Positions 50,219 to 59,711 of a stretch of DNA of 64,000 bases are shown here, piece by piece (the first letter of the stretch is position 1; each line of letters begins with the position of its first letter). Source of the stretch: Plutella xylostella (lineage: Eukaryota > Arthropoda > Insecta > Lepidoptera > Plutellidae). Both the position numbers and the translations under genes were made by a program. Where the stretch lies: positions 15,197,501 to 15,261,500 of the forward strand of contig NC_064012.1 of assembly GCF_932276165.1 (NCBI RefSeq). Reading direction: 5' to 3'. The notes below the pieces were generated by a model. It searched no databases, had not been told where the DNA came from, and worked only from the letters and a program-made list of their open reading frames with translations.

Positions 50219-50376
50219 CTGTTGCGCACGGTGGGTCGGCTGGCGAGGGTGACATTGCGCAGGCGCGGCGTAGTGGGCGCGGGGGCGGGGGTCGTGGCCT
50301 GCGTCTGCGAGGTCCGGGGCAGCCTGCCGGCGGCGGCGGCCGCGGCCACCAGGCACGTGAGGAGCCACCACTGCAT
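50219..50376 (-). CDS. Exon 1: signal peptide of the coiled-coil protein
   Basis: This exon has an ATG and 52 codons plus two nucleotides, ending at the good donor AACAG|GTATGA. The first 16-17 residues (MQWWLLTCLVAAAAAAG) form a classical signal peptide: a short polar start, a Trp/Leu core and an alanine run with a likely cleavage site. A Thr/Pro/Ala segment suited to O-glycosylation follows, then one sequon (NVT, residues 41-43) and VRN at the splice junction. The phase matches exon 2 exactly. The alternative is that it belongs to a different minus-strand gene with the same splice phase; the shared secreted, Thr/Pro-rich, GC-rich character argues against this. Exons 1 to 3 together give 488 residues of a longer protein. 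Confidence 0.7.
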
Positions 50377-50500
50377 GACACGTCAGATCGCGGGCGTGAT
50401 CGAGCCACACTGCCGCTCGCGAGCCTCGGAGGCTGGGGGGGGCACGTTCACTTTTCATAGGCCCCACTCGGCGCAACACTTTCACTAGCGGTGGTCCTGA
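50377..50500 (-). promoter_or_regulatory. GC-rich 5' UTR/proximal promoter of the coiled-coil gene
   Basis: The bases just upstream of the signal-peptide ATG are distinctly GC- and CpG-rich compared with the AT-rich surroundings, and the change is abrupt beyond about 50500. This fits a 5' untranslated region and start site. No confident TATA box or initiator could be assigned. Confidence 0.35.
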
Positions 50501-50880
50501 GTTTTTTTAAAGGGCGCGTTTTAGAGGAATTTTCGCGTGGGGTTAGGGTGTTGGAAAACATTTTGTGTAAATTAGTAGGTACTTAGATATTTACGTGTTA
50601 TTGGTTTATGGGTCAAGGTTGTTCTAATGTTTGTATTGTTCTCTGCTGATTTCGCCGCGAGAACCTAAGTTTGAAACTACCTCTACTACTAAATCAACTC
50701 TAAAAAGTACCTAGCTATCGATCAGGAAAATTTGCGATGATTTTGAAAATAGCCGAGGTCGTCCAATCTAATGAGCTCTAAATCAAGCGTTGTGAAGCCA
50801 ACCCGCCGGGTCTAAGACTTTTTTGCAGCAGTTCCTAAATGTTCAAATTAACATTTAGCATGTAGTCTACCGGTTGCACT

Positions 50881-50965
50881 TCATCATCATCATTCCGTAA
50901 TCGTCCACAGTTGGACATAGGCCGTCACAACACTGTGTACCCGACCTACCTCATACAGTAAACGG
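50881..50965 (-). mobile_element. Diverged RTE-like 3' end
   Basis: CATCATCATCATTCCGTAAT, then TGGACATAGGCC, CACAACACTGTG and CCGACCTACCTCAT keep the order of the shared 3' end. Confidence 0.6.
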
Positions 50966-51376
50966 TGACCTGTCTAGTGCCTTAGTAGGTAGGTACAGTT
51001 CGGTCCAAACTACTTGATAGTTCCTGTTTTGTGATTTATCAAACTAACAGTTTTTATTTTGTTTTGTTAGTTTGGTACAAAAGTAGTGGACAAGGTATAA
51101 AAGTGCATCCGCTGCCAACTTCAAAATTACCTACCAAGTGGTTTGAACGTGGTTTGAACCCTTTGAACCGAATTGTAGGTAGGTACTGTCCTTCCATGGA
51201 ACGCTTGTTATACCTACGTGGGCTCCATTGGAGAACTCGTTTATTCCACATTTTAGATCGGTTTTTGGGTTCGATGCAGTGTGCCCGGTGTGAACTTGAA
51301 CTGGACAAAAGTCAAGTAGGTACCTAAATATGCAGGTGAGGTAATGTTGCAACTGATGGAAGCCCTCTTTGCGTTC

Positions 51377-51835
51377 CGTGTTGCAAAAAGGGTATACTAA
51401 GCGGAAACCTACGTGTGCAGCATGTTATATCTAAGCCCGAAAATAATATGAGAATGTTAAAAACCGCGGAAAAAAATATCATTTTCCATAAAAAGTTTGG
51501 TGGTCACGTGACTTTTTACTATGGTTTTTTTTCCCGAAATTTAAAATTCAGGGCTTTACCACAAAAACTAGACAGTATTTAACAGGCAAACGCCTACAAA
51601 ATCAGTCAAGTCTCGTTTTAAATTCTTGTTAAAAGTGTTTAAAGTTTTTTTTGGTAGTACAGGCACATTTTATTTCCGGGCTAGTTACAACATGCTGCAC
51701 ACGTAGGTACGGTCAGGTGCAAAGAAACCTGACCCCCTCTCATACTAACAATGTTTCTGAGGGGGGTCAGGTTTATCTGCCCCTTACTGTACCTACCTAG
51801 GTTTTGGCTCAGAACAGAAGCGCCCAAGGACTTTT
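51377..51835. mobile_element. MITE family D, copy interrupted by an 80-bp MITE
   Basis: Left arm GTTGCAAAAAGGGTATACTA and the GCAGCATGTTATATCTAAGC block match the 32305 copy. The right arm (ACATGCTGCACACGTAGG) is broken at 51710 and resumes as AGGTTTTGGCTCAG after 51797. The interior is longer than in the other copy. Confidence 0.75.
51710..51789. mobile_element. 80-bp MITE nested inside another MITE
   Basis: The ends CGGTCAGGTGCAAAGAAACC and (inverted) CAGTAAGGGGCAGATAAACC both run into TGACCCCC. TA flanks both sides (51708-51709, 51790-51791). Confidence 0.8.
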
Positions 51836-52234
51836 AGGACTATATAAAAAGTCCTTGGAATCGTCGTATTTATAGCGTATCGGGATATAATGTGTAGTAG
51901 GTATATGGGATATAGTGACGTTTATCTACGTCCATAACGAACCCGTGTCGCGGCAGCTTTGTAGGAAATTTATATCTCGTTTACACTAACTACACAGTAC
52001 GTTACAGTGTTGGTATTCTTGTAGGTCCAGGATCACGTCTCAATGGACTTACTTCATGCTAGCCATTGTGGATTTTAAAAGCAGGGTCATTGGTACTAGT
52101 CATAAATTGAACATGGCTCGATGCCGGGCGCTGCCATTGCGGTGTGATTAGGCCTCGATTAGGCCTTACCAGCCATAGAGAAAAGAACACAACATTTACC
52201 AGCCACGTTATACCATGGCCATACCTAGTCATAC

Positions 52235-52335
52235 TCATCATCATCAGCCAATAATCATCCACTGCTGGACATAGGCCTCTCCCAAGGAGCGTCAAGCGCC
52301 ACAACACTCGGTCCTCGGGCTACCTTATCCAACCA
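52235..52335 (-). mobile_element. RTE-like retrotransposon 3' end
   Basis: CATCATCATCAGCCAATAAT, CTGGACATAGGCCTCTCCC, CACAACACTCGGTCCTCGG. A small insertion (GTCAAGC) disrupts the frame. Confidence 0.7.
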
Positions 52336-53099
52336 TTAGTTATACTCAGGCAATACTTACTATTAGGTACATCTCATAGAGAAAAGAACACTACGTTTTA
52401 CTCACACATTTGACTTTGAATTTGGTTGATGAGGCGGTTTGTAACGCGACGAAAATCACATCATTATGGTTCCTGCAACCGACGACGACGTCGACGCTAC
52501 GCAATGCCGACCAATGGGGCCTTACACTAAAGAAACTTGAGGATGGATATTAACAGAAATACAATAACATTTTAGCACCATTTATAATGGATAATATTTA
52601 ATTATAGTAACAAAAATAGACAGTTTAACATATATTTTACCATTACAATCAGTAAGTACCTAGGTAATAGGTATTCTTAAAAAATATTCGAGGTTACACT
52701 TTCTTTAAGTATAAGAATAACAAGACAATGAAAAGCCTCAAATTTAGACCCCGTATATATTCATATAGAACGAAGGTCTTACAAACCCATAATAAGTTCT
52801 ATGACTACGGGAATGTGTTTTTGGGGCGGAAACTACTAGCTTATTGTCTAAAGGCGCATGTCAACAGACAGATAAAGTTATCTCGCAAAAATTTACAATA
52901 AATGTATTTTTCTGATAACAATAACCTCAGCCTTATTATTTGGAATAACTATCGCTATCAAGTTTTTGTCATCGTTGTTCAAAGCCAACTTAATGTAACT
53001 ATAATAATATGGCATGTTGAACGATTCCGCCTTCGGGATTGCCTGTATTTCTTATCAGGCGTCCGCGAGCTCGCCTTCTACTGGTTGACAGAAGAAAAA

Positions 53100-53437
53100 G
53101 AGCGATCCCTATTCTATTCTATTCTCTGTGGGGGTATAAGTACCTGCACCTGACTCTCTCGAGTGGAACCTTTGTGCATATCCCCAAGGTCTAAACTGCC
53201 TTCCTAAGCTTGGACCATTTCCTACCACGCTGGTCCACTGCGGGTTGATGGGTTCACATATCTAGATGTGCTAAATCTAGATATGCAGGTTTCCTCACGA
53301 TTTTTTCCTTCACCGTAAGAGCGAAGGTATACACTGTACTTAAATTCAAAGAACTCATTGGTACATGCCGGGGTTCGAACCCGCATCTCTGGTGTGAGAA
53401 GCGGGCGCTTACCCGACTGAGCTACCACCGCTCTAGG
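53100..53437 (-). mobile_element. tRNA-derived SINE (family distinct from modules A/B)
   Basis: On the minus strand a tRNA-like head (53370-53435) has an A box TAGCTCAGTCGG and B box GGTTCGAACCC. A body with the lepidopteran SINE hallmark CGTGAGGAAACCTGCAT follows, and it ends in an (AATAG)n tail near 53110. It lies about 180 bp downstream of Prx6 in the same orientation. Confidence 0.8.
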
Positions 53438-53619
53438 TACCTCTAGCTCTCACTAGTGGTAAAAATGAGATATAAGATGTATTTTGAATCTTATAGAGAT
53501 ACATTTTAGACAAATAATTTAAGGTTTTGACAACATTAAAATTACAATTCGTCCGACCAAAAACGAGCTAGCGATAGACAACTGGTGAGACATTAGACAA
53601 TAAGCCCAAGTGGTCCCCG

Positions 53620-53754
53620 CTACACCTTGGGGCAGGGAGTCTTGCGCAGGTAGTTTTTGCCCGAAGGCACCGCGGTCACGGTCACCCCGGCGGGGAAGCG
53701 CTTCGGGACCTCGTCTTCAGCAACTGTCGGTAGCACCATGCAGTCGTCTCCCAT
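53620..53754 (-). CDS. Prx6: Prx6 exon 5 and stop
   Basis: The last 44 residues begin MGDDCMVLPTV and end TPCPKV, then TAG. The acceptor is TCCCAG. No canonical AATAAA was seen in the next 150 bases downstream, where a SINE begins about 180 bases away. Confidence 0.95.
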   Translation of the reverse strand: MGDDCMVLPTVAEDEVPKRFPAGVTVTAVPSGKNYLRKTPCPKV

Positions 53755-56700
53755 CTGGGAAAGAGGGGAAAAGATTAGGGTGTAAATAATAATAATAATA
53801 AATTCATTTATTTCAAGTATTTTTTTTCATAATTACAAAAATAACCCATAGTTGTTGTTAGTAACAATAGCCCTTATTTCCCTGTAAAGCTTGTGGAAGA
53901 AAGTATGAGAGTGTGCAGTGAATGAGGATATGACAGAGGATAGGGTAACTTGCATGAAATGGCGCACAAAGCTGACGAAATAAGGAAAAGGGTAGGATAA
54001 AGAAGAGGGTGTTAGGCTTGTAATAAAGTTAATTAAAATTGTCGATCAATTTTATCCAGCTCCTCCAACAAGGTGACGATCTTAGATATAGACAGAAATT
54101 GATGGAAGAGGAAATACCTATGCTTTTTGAGAAAGCGTTTAGTTTATAGAAGCATGTTCATGTTATGGGCCTCACTGGCACAGGTTTCTTTTTACTTACA
54201 GTGAGGCTCTGGTCACTCACTAGTTTGTAAATGAATGTTGTAGAAAGAAAATACACTACTATTTCTATTTCTATTATGAGTAGTAAAATGAGTTCACCTT
54301 CCAGTCGGCAGGCGTCGCCACCTTCGCCTTGTCCGTCAGCTGGAGAGAATCAATGACGCGCAAGATCTCACTGAAAGCGGAAAACAATACTTAAAATTGA
54401 TGCACTTCAGAGTAAAGGCTACAACACGAATTTTTGTTATTTTTTTTACATTCATAGAGCTTCTTATCTGTTTCCTGTACGCGGTTTTAGCGTACATGTG
54501 CCCCTAACACGCACCTCGCCGCTTTTTTCATCGTCGCACCTATCTTTAGGTTTAAATCCCAGGCATACTACATACATGATTTATTTTTTTACTAGCGACA
54601 AGGCCAACCTTAAAAAAATGGCACCCTCGGCCTCGCGCTGGCACCAAAAAAATATCGGTCATAATTTGTTTTGAATTAGGTCCAGCGCGCGGATCACATT
54701 TTCTAAGCAAAATGATCTGACGGCGGCATCCTTCCATTTGAAATCTTTTGCTTTGCTCACTCTAAGTTGCGGCCCGTGGAGGCGCGGTAGAGCAGCGTGA
54801 GGCGGGACGTATACCTGGACGACTAAGGCTGCGGCTTTACATGGTGTGGTTTTCCTAAATTTCCAAAATGACTTATAGAACAGACGTCGTTTAGAATGAT
54901 CCCTTAAGACACCCCCTATTCGGCCGGCTTTGGTCAAATAGACGGCTGAGTGGTGTAGTGGTTAGTGACCCTGACTGCTATGCCGAAGATCCCGGGTTCG
55001 ATTCCCGGCTGGGGCAGATATTTGTTTAAAGACAGATATTTGTACTCGGGTCTTGGGTGTTGATATTCATATTTAGTATGTATCTATCTATGTATTTGTG
55101 TAGATATATCAGCTGTCCGACACCCATAACACAGGTTCTGCCTAGCTTGGGGTCGGATGGCCGTGTGTGAGATGTCCCCACATATTATTATTATTATTAT
55201 AAATAACCGTTATACTAATCCTCCTCCTCAGTAGCATCGCGAGTACTCACTCGAAGTTGCGTCCGGTAGTGGCCGGGTACAAGAGCGCGAGGCGGAAGGC
55301 GCGCGAGGGGTCCACCACGAACACGGCGCGCGCCGGCAGCGCCGCCCCCGCCGCGTCGCGCTCCGCCCCGTCCAGCATGCCGAGACGGACGGCTAGTGAC
55401 CGGTCCGCGTCCGCTATGATGGGATACGGGAACTTGGCGCCCGTGTAGCCTGGAACACGTGCATATATACATATAAACCCCCGAATTCATAGAACGCATG
55501 GTTACTTTACACGAGCCTTGCTAGTGTCCTCATGATCTCTCTCATACTCGAAGTTCGAATCTTTGTGTTGGACACGAATTCGAGTTGGTTCTATGAATTT
55601 GGGATATGTATGTGGGAACTCAAACAGGGCGAAGCTAAAACTAAGCGGAGCTAAAACTTGATAATTATGGGTCTAAAATACAGAAACAAATCGATAATAA
55701 GTCCTGAATGGGTTTTAATCTGCGGCGCAATGATTTTTAGACAGCGCACGCTGGGCATCCAGCGGCTGACACTGGTGAAAAAACCCTAGCTCTAGTGTCT
55801 GAAACCTACACACTAAGAAATTGAATTTCGTATGTAAACGGTGGTTGTATTGTCGAAATAGCCCTACAATTGTTTCTCAAGTATATCCGTGAACTTAAAC
55901 CATACGTTTTGCAAAACTAATTACTTTTACACCATTTAATCAATAGAAACTGTGCAATGAATTCCTCACCTGCCATGAAAGTATTTATGCTGAGAAAAAC
56001 TATGGTCAAGGTACATTCAAGATTTCACTGTACCATCATCAACAGCTAATTTGTTTATTGGCGTATCGCCAAAGGCGGTAATTGATTAATTACTCTCTCA
56101 CTATACAAATACATGTCCATCATAATTATATGCGTTCAATGTCATTTACGAAATTCCACTGAACCCATCGACCAATTTATTGATACCGTCTGATAAATAG
56201 ATTATTCGTTGTGACATAAAATAATTATCCATATAGGTCAACTGATAAACCTAGTAAGTTGGGACTAAAGCTCGAACGAATCTCTTCCTAGATTTTGCGG
56301 CATAATCTGTCCAGTGTCCACCACTATCATATATATAGTCCTTTAAGTAGCCCAGAACACTATACTCGGCTTTCGTCATCATTTCACTACCTGTCGAATC
56401 TTTACAGAGTACCTAAAAATGAACTTAAGTCCTACTCAAGAACAAACCGGCCTATCACAGCCCTGCATTCCATACTCAAGTTCAGCCTAACTTGCCAGGA
56501 GTCAAACTATCAGTAAGTTCCGGTCTTCCCACCCACCTGCATAGCTCTTGATGTCCTTGCACCACTCCTCGTGAGAGGTGACGGAGTCGCACGATGTGCC
56601 GATGACCTTGACATTCCGTTTTTCGAACTCTGGGAGCAGGGTGATGACACGGGCCAGCTCGGTCGTGCAGACTGGAGTGAAGTCTGAAGGGTGAGAGAAT

Positions 56701-59144
56701 AGGATGCCCCAACTGTAATGGGAGTAGAGTACTGTGTTATTGGTGTGCTAGTGATGGAAGGTTGACTTTTGAGTGTGGATAGTTGGTATGTCTTTCTGAA
56801 AAAAAAGCCAAATGTTTTCAGTAGGATATGGGTGATGAAATCCTAGTTATTGGCATGATGTTGTCTGATTATGATGACAGCATTGAGTTATAGGTAGGTA
56901 AGTATATATTATTGTTGAGTTCTTAATCTTCTATCATCGCATATCCTAACTAATATTATAAATGCGAAAGTAACTGTGTCTGTCTGTCTGTTACTCTTTC
57001 ACGCCAAAAGTAGTGAACGCATTTGAATGAAATTTGGTAAACAGATAATCTAGAACCTGAGAAAGAACATAGGCTACTTTTTATCCCGGAATACCCACGG
57101 GAAAACTTCTTAAGGCGAAGCGAAGCTCGCGGGAACAGCTAGTTTGTCTATAAATAGAACTGATAAGTCATTATACATTACATATTTCCTATCTTTCAGC
57201 TGGCCTTACAACTATACATAAATAACAGAGTACTCACAAGCATAGTTATTTACACTGTTATATACTATATACCATTTATTTCACAGTTTAACAGACACAT
57301 TTATTCTTTCTTCCTATATATTTTTTACAACGTATTTAAAGATCAGTTAAAATTAATAAAATGTTATATGCTAATTATGGAGCATGCACTTAGAATAGAC
57401 CTACTTGTAATATATGTATACGCCACATAGGTACCCTTTAAGAACTGGTTCTGGCAGAATTATCAGCGCTATATATATATATACACACTTATATATGTAG
57501 CACATGCTGAGTCTGAACCATTTCGCTATCACTGTGCACGACATGGAGATTGGCAACCATAAAATATTGTTTATTTATTATTTAATGTATAAGCTGTGTA
57601 CCTACCTAATTTGTATTGTTATGTGATTTTCCATGTTGTGTATTCTTGAAGGCGAATAAACTATTTCTTTCTTTCTTTCTTTCTTTCTTTCAAGTGTATC
57701 TAGTATAGTGGAACAATAGGTACATAGACCCAAGACCCCTTTATGTAAACAGGAAATACCTAGTTACAATAGAAACATTATTCTCAATTGATGTTGAAGT
57801 CCGTCTCAAAACATTATAAGTATTTTAAACAGGCTGTATAAATATTATCTGCTATGTTTATTCAACTGCACTGAAATATTATATGAGTGAGTGGCCTCTT
57901 TTTGTTTCAATAATTACTTCTTTAAACAACACTATTATTGTTATAGGAATGTTTAACTATCAGCAAAAGGAATGATAAAATAACTAAGTATTAATATACA
58001 AAAAAGGAAAAGGTTTATTTCTGCTGTAGGAGGAGAAAAACCTTTTGATGAAATGCCTATCTAGTATATAGATAAATCACTTATTTGTTTCACTTGAATA
58101 TAACACACACAGCACAACACACAGATAAATACAGAACATCTACCGTACCACAACCAACGCATTAAGGTCTAGACAGATGGACTGCATTTCAACTGCAATC
58201 CAACTGCAAATTGCAGTTCAGGTGCAGTTTGAATGCAGTTGACACGACTGCAATAGGACTGCAAACTTTTTTAGAGTATCTAAAAAAGTTTGAACAATGA
58301 TACCCAGTGGGAAGGATCTCATCTGCAGTACCACAGGCAGTCTGTGGCAGTGTACCTACCCATCAGTTCAGCACATTATGAGGTGATAACTTCAGAACGT
58401 CCTGCACTACAATAGATGAAAACCCATGCCACAGTGAGGTTAGTCCATCCATAATGTTGTTGACTATAAGAAGCTGCTTGTCTGCGTACAATGCCATCCA
58501 TATTCATGGGCTGTGCAGGATAATCTAGCATGAACACCATGCTAGCTTAATAGACCTATGGTTTATCTATAAAAACAGACCATGATTGTACGATGGAAAA
58601 ACTATGCTATTACCAATGATTTCAAAAGGCAGGACCCGTCTGTCAGAAAGTTTTGTCAAAAGAAAATGACACCCATGCGCTGGCTAATAAATACAAATTA
58701 TGACATATTTGTGAGTTTTTAGGGCTAATGTGAGGGTGTCATTTTTAGAGCGGGTAGGCCTGCCCTTACGCTATTAATATATAAATATAAGTCAATGTTT
58801 CTTAGTGGCAACTTCTCCATTCTCGGTTAGAGCATAACCAGGGAGTGGTGGTTAACTTTTGACACATCTGTAATGAATTTTATATGGAGATGACGTTTAA
58901 TTTATAAATCAATCCCTTTCGGTTAGATAACCGACAATGTAGAAATTGGCACTTACCCACTTATTCTTACTTACTTGTTGTAGAGCATGTTTGTCTTCAA
59001 CAATTTAAATTAATAATGAGTGCTAAAACATAAAAATCTATAGAAATAATGAAGTACTTACGAATTTCCAAGCCACTCGTAGAAGTCTATGGGCCCCTCT
59101 GTTGTTATTGCAGTAAAATTGGGAAAAACATCACCAAGCAACAT
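53620..59144 (-). CDS. Prx6: 1-Cys peroxiredoxin, Prx6 type (five exons, complete)
   Basis: The exons are 59062-59144, 56537-56712, 55251-55449, 54298-54370 and 53620-53754; all have GT-AG borders and compatible phases. The 221-residue protein matches the usual Prx6 length. It reduces hydrogen peroxide and lipid peroxides, generally in the cytosol. The peroxidatic cysteine is C43 in SHPSDFTPVCTTE, with a conserved Arg at 127. The C-terminal dimer domain is typical (YPATTGRNFDEILRVIDS, VATPADWK, PSGKNYLRKTP). There is no second resolving Cys in 2-Cys position. Odd point: the serine of the phospholipase motif (GNSWG, S28) is kept, but the residue aligned with human His26 is Tyr22 and that aligned with Asp140 is Ser135. 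Exon 3 is unusually Ala-rich and GC-rich. Introns 1-3 carry repeats. The ATG has a good AAAC context. Confidence 0.95.
53787..53850 (-). repeat. (TTA)n tail of a retroelement in Prx6 intron 4
   Basis: AATAATAATAATAATAAATTCATTTATTTC-type sequence reads on the minus strand as an AATGAATTTATTATT tail. The upstream body is too diverged to name. Confidence 0.4.
54298..54370 (-). CDS. Prx6: Prx6 exon 4
   Basis: It encodes Asp153 (last base) to Lys177, including EILRVIDSLQLT and VATPADWK. The acceptor is CTTTCAG and the donor is AAG|GTGAAC, phase 0. Confidence 0.95.
54942..55202 (+). mobile_element. Complete tRNA-derived SINE with module A, in Prx6 intron 3
   Basis: The tRNA-like head (about 54943-55016) has GGCTGAGTGGTGTAGTGG and B box GGTTCGATTCC (54995-55005). 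Then GGGGCAGATATTTG, CTCGGGTCTTGGGTG, module A (CAGCTGTCCG, GCCTAGCTTGGGGTCGGATG) and an ATT repeat tail. Antisense to Prx6; the tail ends about 50 bp from the exon 3 donor. Confidence 0.85.
55251..55449 (-). CDS. Prx6: Prx6 exon 3
   Basis: It encodes Gly87 to the first two bases of Asp153. It contains YPIIADADRSLAV, an Ala-rich stretch where other Prx6 proteins are more polar, then ARAVFVVDPS (Arg127, Ser135). The donor is TTCGA|GTGAGT. The next intron (880 bp) contains an antisense SINE whose tail ends about 50 bases from this donor. Confidence 0.95.
55477..55606. mobile_element. MITE with AATTCATAGA ends, copy 2, in Prx6 intron 2
   Basis: CCCCCGAATTCATAGAAC is mirrored by GGTTCTATGAATTTGGG, with inner CGAAGTTCGAA symmetry. 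Confidence 0.7.
56537..56712 (-). CDS. Prx6: Prx6 exon 2
   Basis: It encodes the end of S28 through Ala86, including the active site around C43 and the helix LLPEFEKRNVKVI. The acceptor is TTACAG and the donor is GCAG|GTGGGT. The following 1087-bp intron contains a 130-bp palindromic element at 55477-55606. Confidence 0.95.
56941..57142 (-). mobile_element. Lepidopteran RTE-type 3' tail (copy 2), in Prx6 intron 1
   Basis: Inverse of the 4168-4368 copy: ACTAATATTATAAATGCGAA, then TTACTCTTTCACGCCAAAA and CCCACGGGAAAAC. Confidence 0.75.
57560..57692 (+). mobile_element. Retroelement 3' tail with (CTTT)n
   Basis: TTCTTGAAGGCGAATAAAC followed by a run of six CTTT units, typical of a non-LTR 3' end with its polyadenylation-like AATAAA. 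Confidence 0.5.
58181..58265. repeat. CTGCA/TGCAG motif cluster
   Basis: Eight TGCA-centred words (ACTGCAT, ACTGCAA, TTGCAGT and similar) within about 85 bases. The first half reads mostly CTGCAA and the middle mostly TGCAGT, giving local palindromy. Probably part of a short repeat. Confidence 0.5.
58803..58955. mobile_element. MITE family B, copy 3, in Prx6 intron 1
   Basis: The ends TAGTGGCAACTTCTCCAT and (inverted) AAGTGCCAATTTCTACAT; GTTAGAGCATAACCAGGGA is shared with copy 1. Confidence 0.8.
59062..59144 (-). CDS. Prx6: Prx6 exon 1
   Basis: It encodes residues 1-27 plus two bases of S28, from MLLGDVFPNF to EWLGN. The donor is TTC|GTAAGT. It carries the Tyr22 that replaces the triad histidine. 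The 2349-bp intron that follows holds an RTE-like 3' end, a retroelement tail, a CTGCA-rich patch and a palindromic MITE. Confidence 0.95.
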
Positions 59145-59299
59145 GTTTTTAGGTTATTTTTCAAAAAGTAAATTGAAACTGAAATATTTTGAAAAATTGA
59201 CTTCTTTATTTTTTATCACAACAAGATCTATCCAGCCAGTTCTCTTCTTGGTTCAAAAATATTTTTAAAACAAAATCGCAGTTCCCCGGCTTTTTATTT

Positions 59300-59355
59300 G
59301 TTTTGTTTGACACATGTTTGACATGACATGACAATGACATGAGATAAGTTGACGT
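59300..59355 (-). promoter_or_regulatory. TGACA-rich region upstream of Prx6
   Basis: Five TGACA pentamers fall within about 35 bases, 160-200 bases upstream of the Prx6 ATG. This probably lies near the transcription start. Its resemblance to the SdhB-like upstream cluster is seen directly; a promoter role is inferred. Confidence 0.3.
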
Positions 59356-59522
59356 TTGGTTTGAGTTCGATTATGGTCATGCTCAGATCAACTACAAATA
59401 GATTCGCAATCGCCGTGTGCACTATTCTCTTTCTCACTCAAACCATAGATGTTGCCGACAAAAAAATAAAACCTAAATATGGGGAAATTTAACTTATCAT
59501 AATAACAAAAACAAAACTTGAG

Positions 59523-59711
59523 TATATCGTCGGTTGATAGGAAAAAGACACTAAAGGCAAATTTTTCAATAGCCAGACAAAAGTTTTGCTAGGAAATAAT
59601 TTTGATGCTGTTGCGTCTCAATGTTTCTCAATGTTTGTATTACCAAGATAACATTTATCTGAATATTGAAAAATCTGCCTTATTGAGTTTTTCCTGTCAA
59701 CCGACGATATA
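59523..59711. mobile_element. 189-bp MITE about 380 bp upstream of Prx6
   Basis: TATATCGTCGGTTGATAGGA is mirrored by TCCTGTCAACCGACGATATA; inner TTTTTCAATA/TATTGAAAAA arms also match. TA repeats flank it. Confidence 0.8.

Noticed and set aside
53370..53437. tRNA gene on the minus strand
   Set aside because: tRNA-like head joined to a SINE body (CGTGAGGAAACC) and an (AATAG)n tail.
54942..55016. tRNA gene
   Set aside because: The A and B boxes are present, but the sequence continues into a SINE body with a simple-repeat tail, and the acceptor stem is not convincing.
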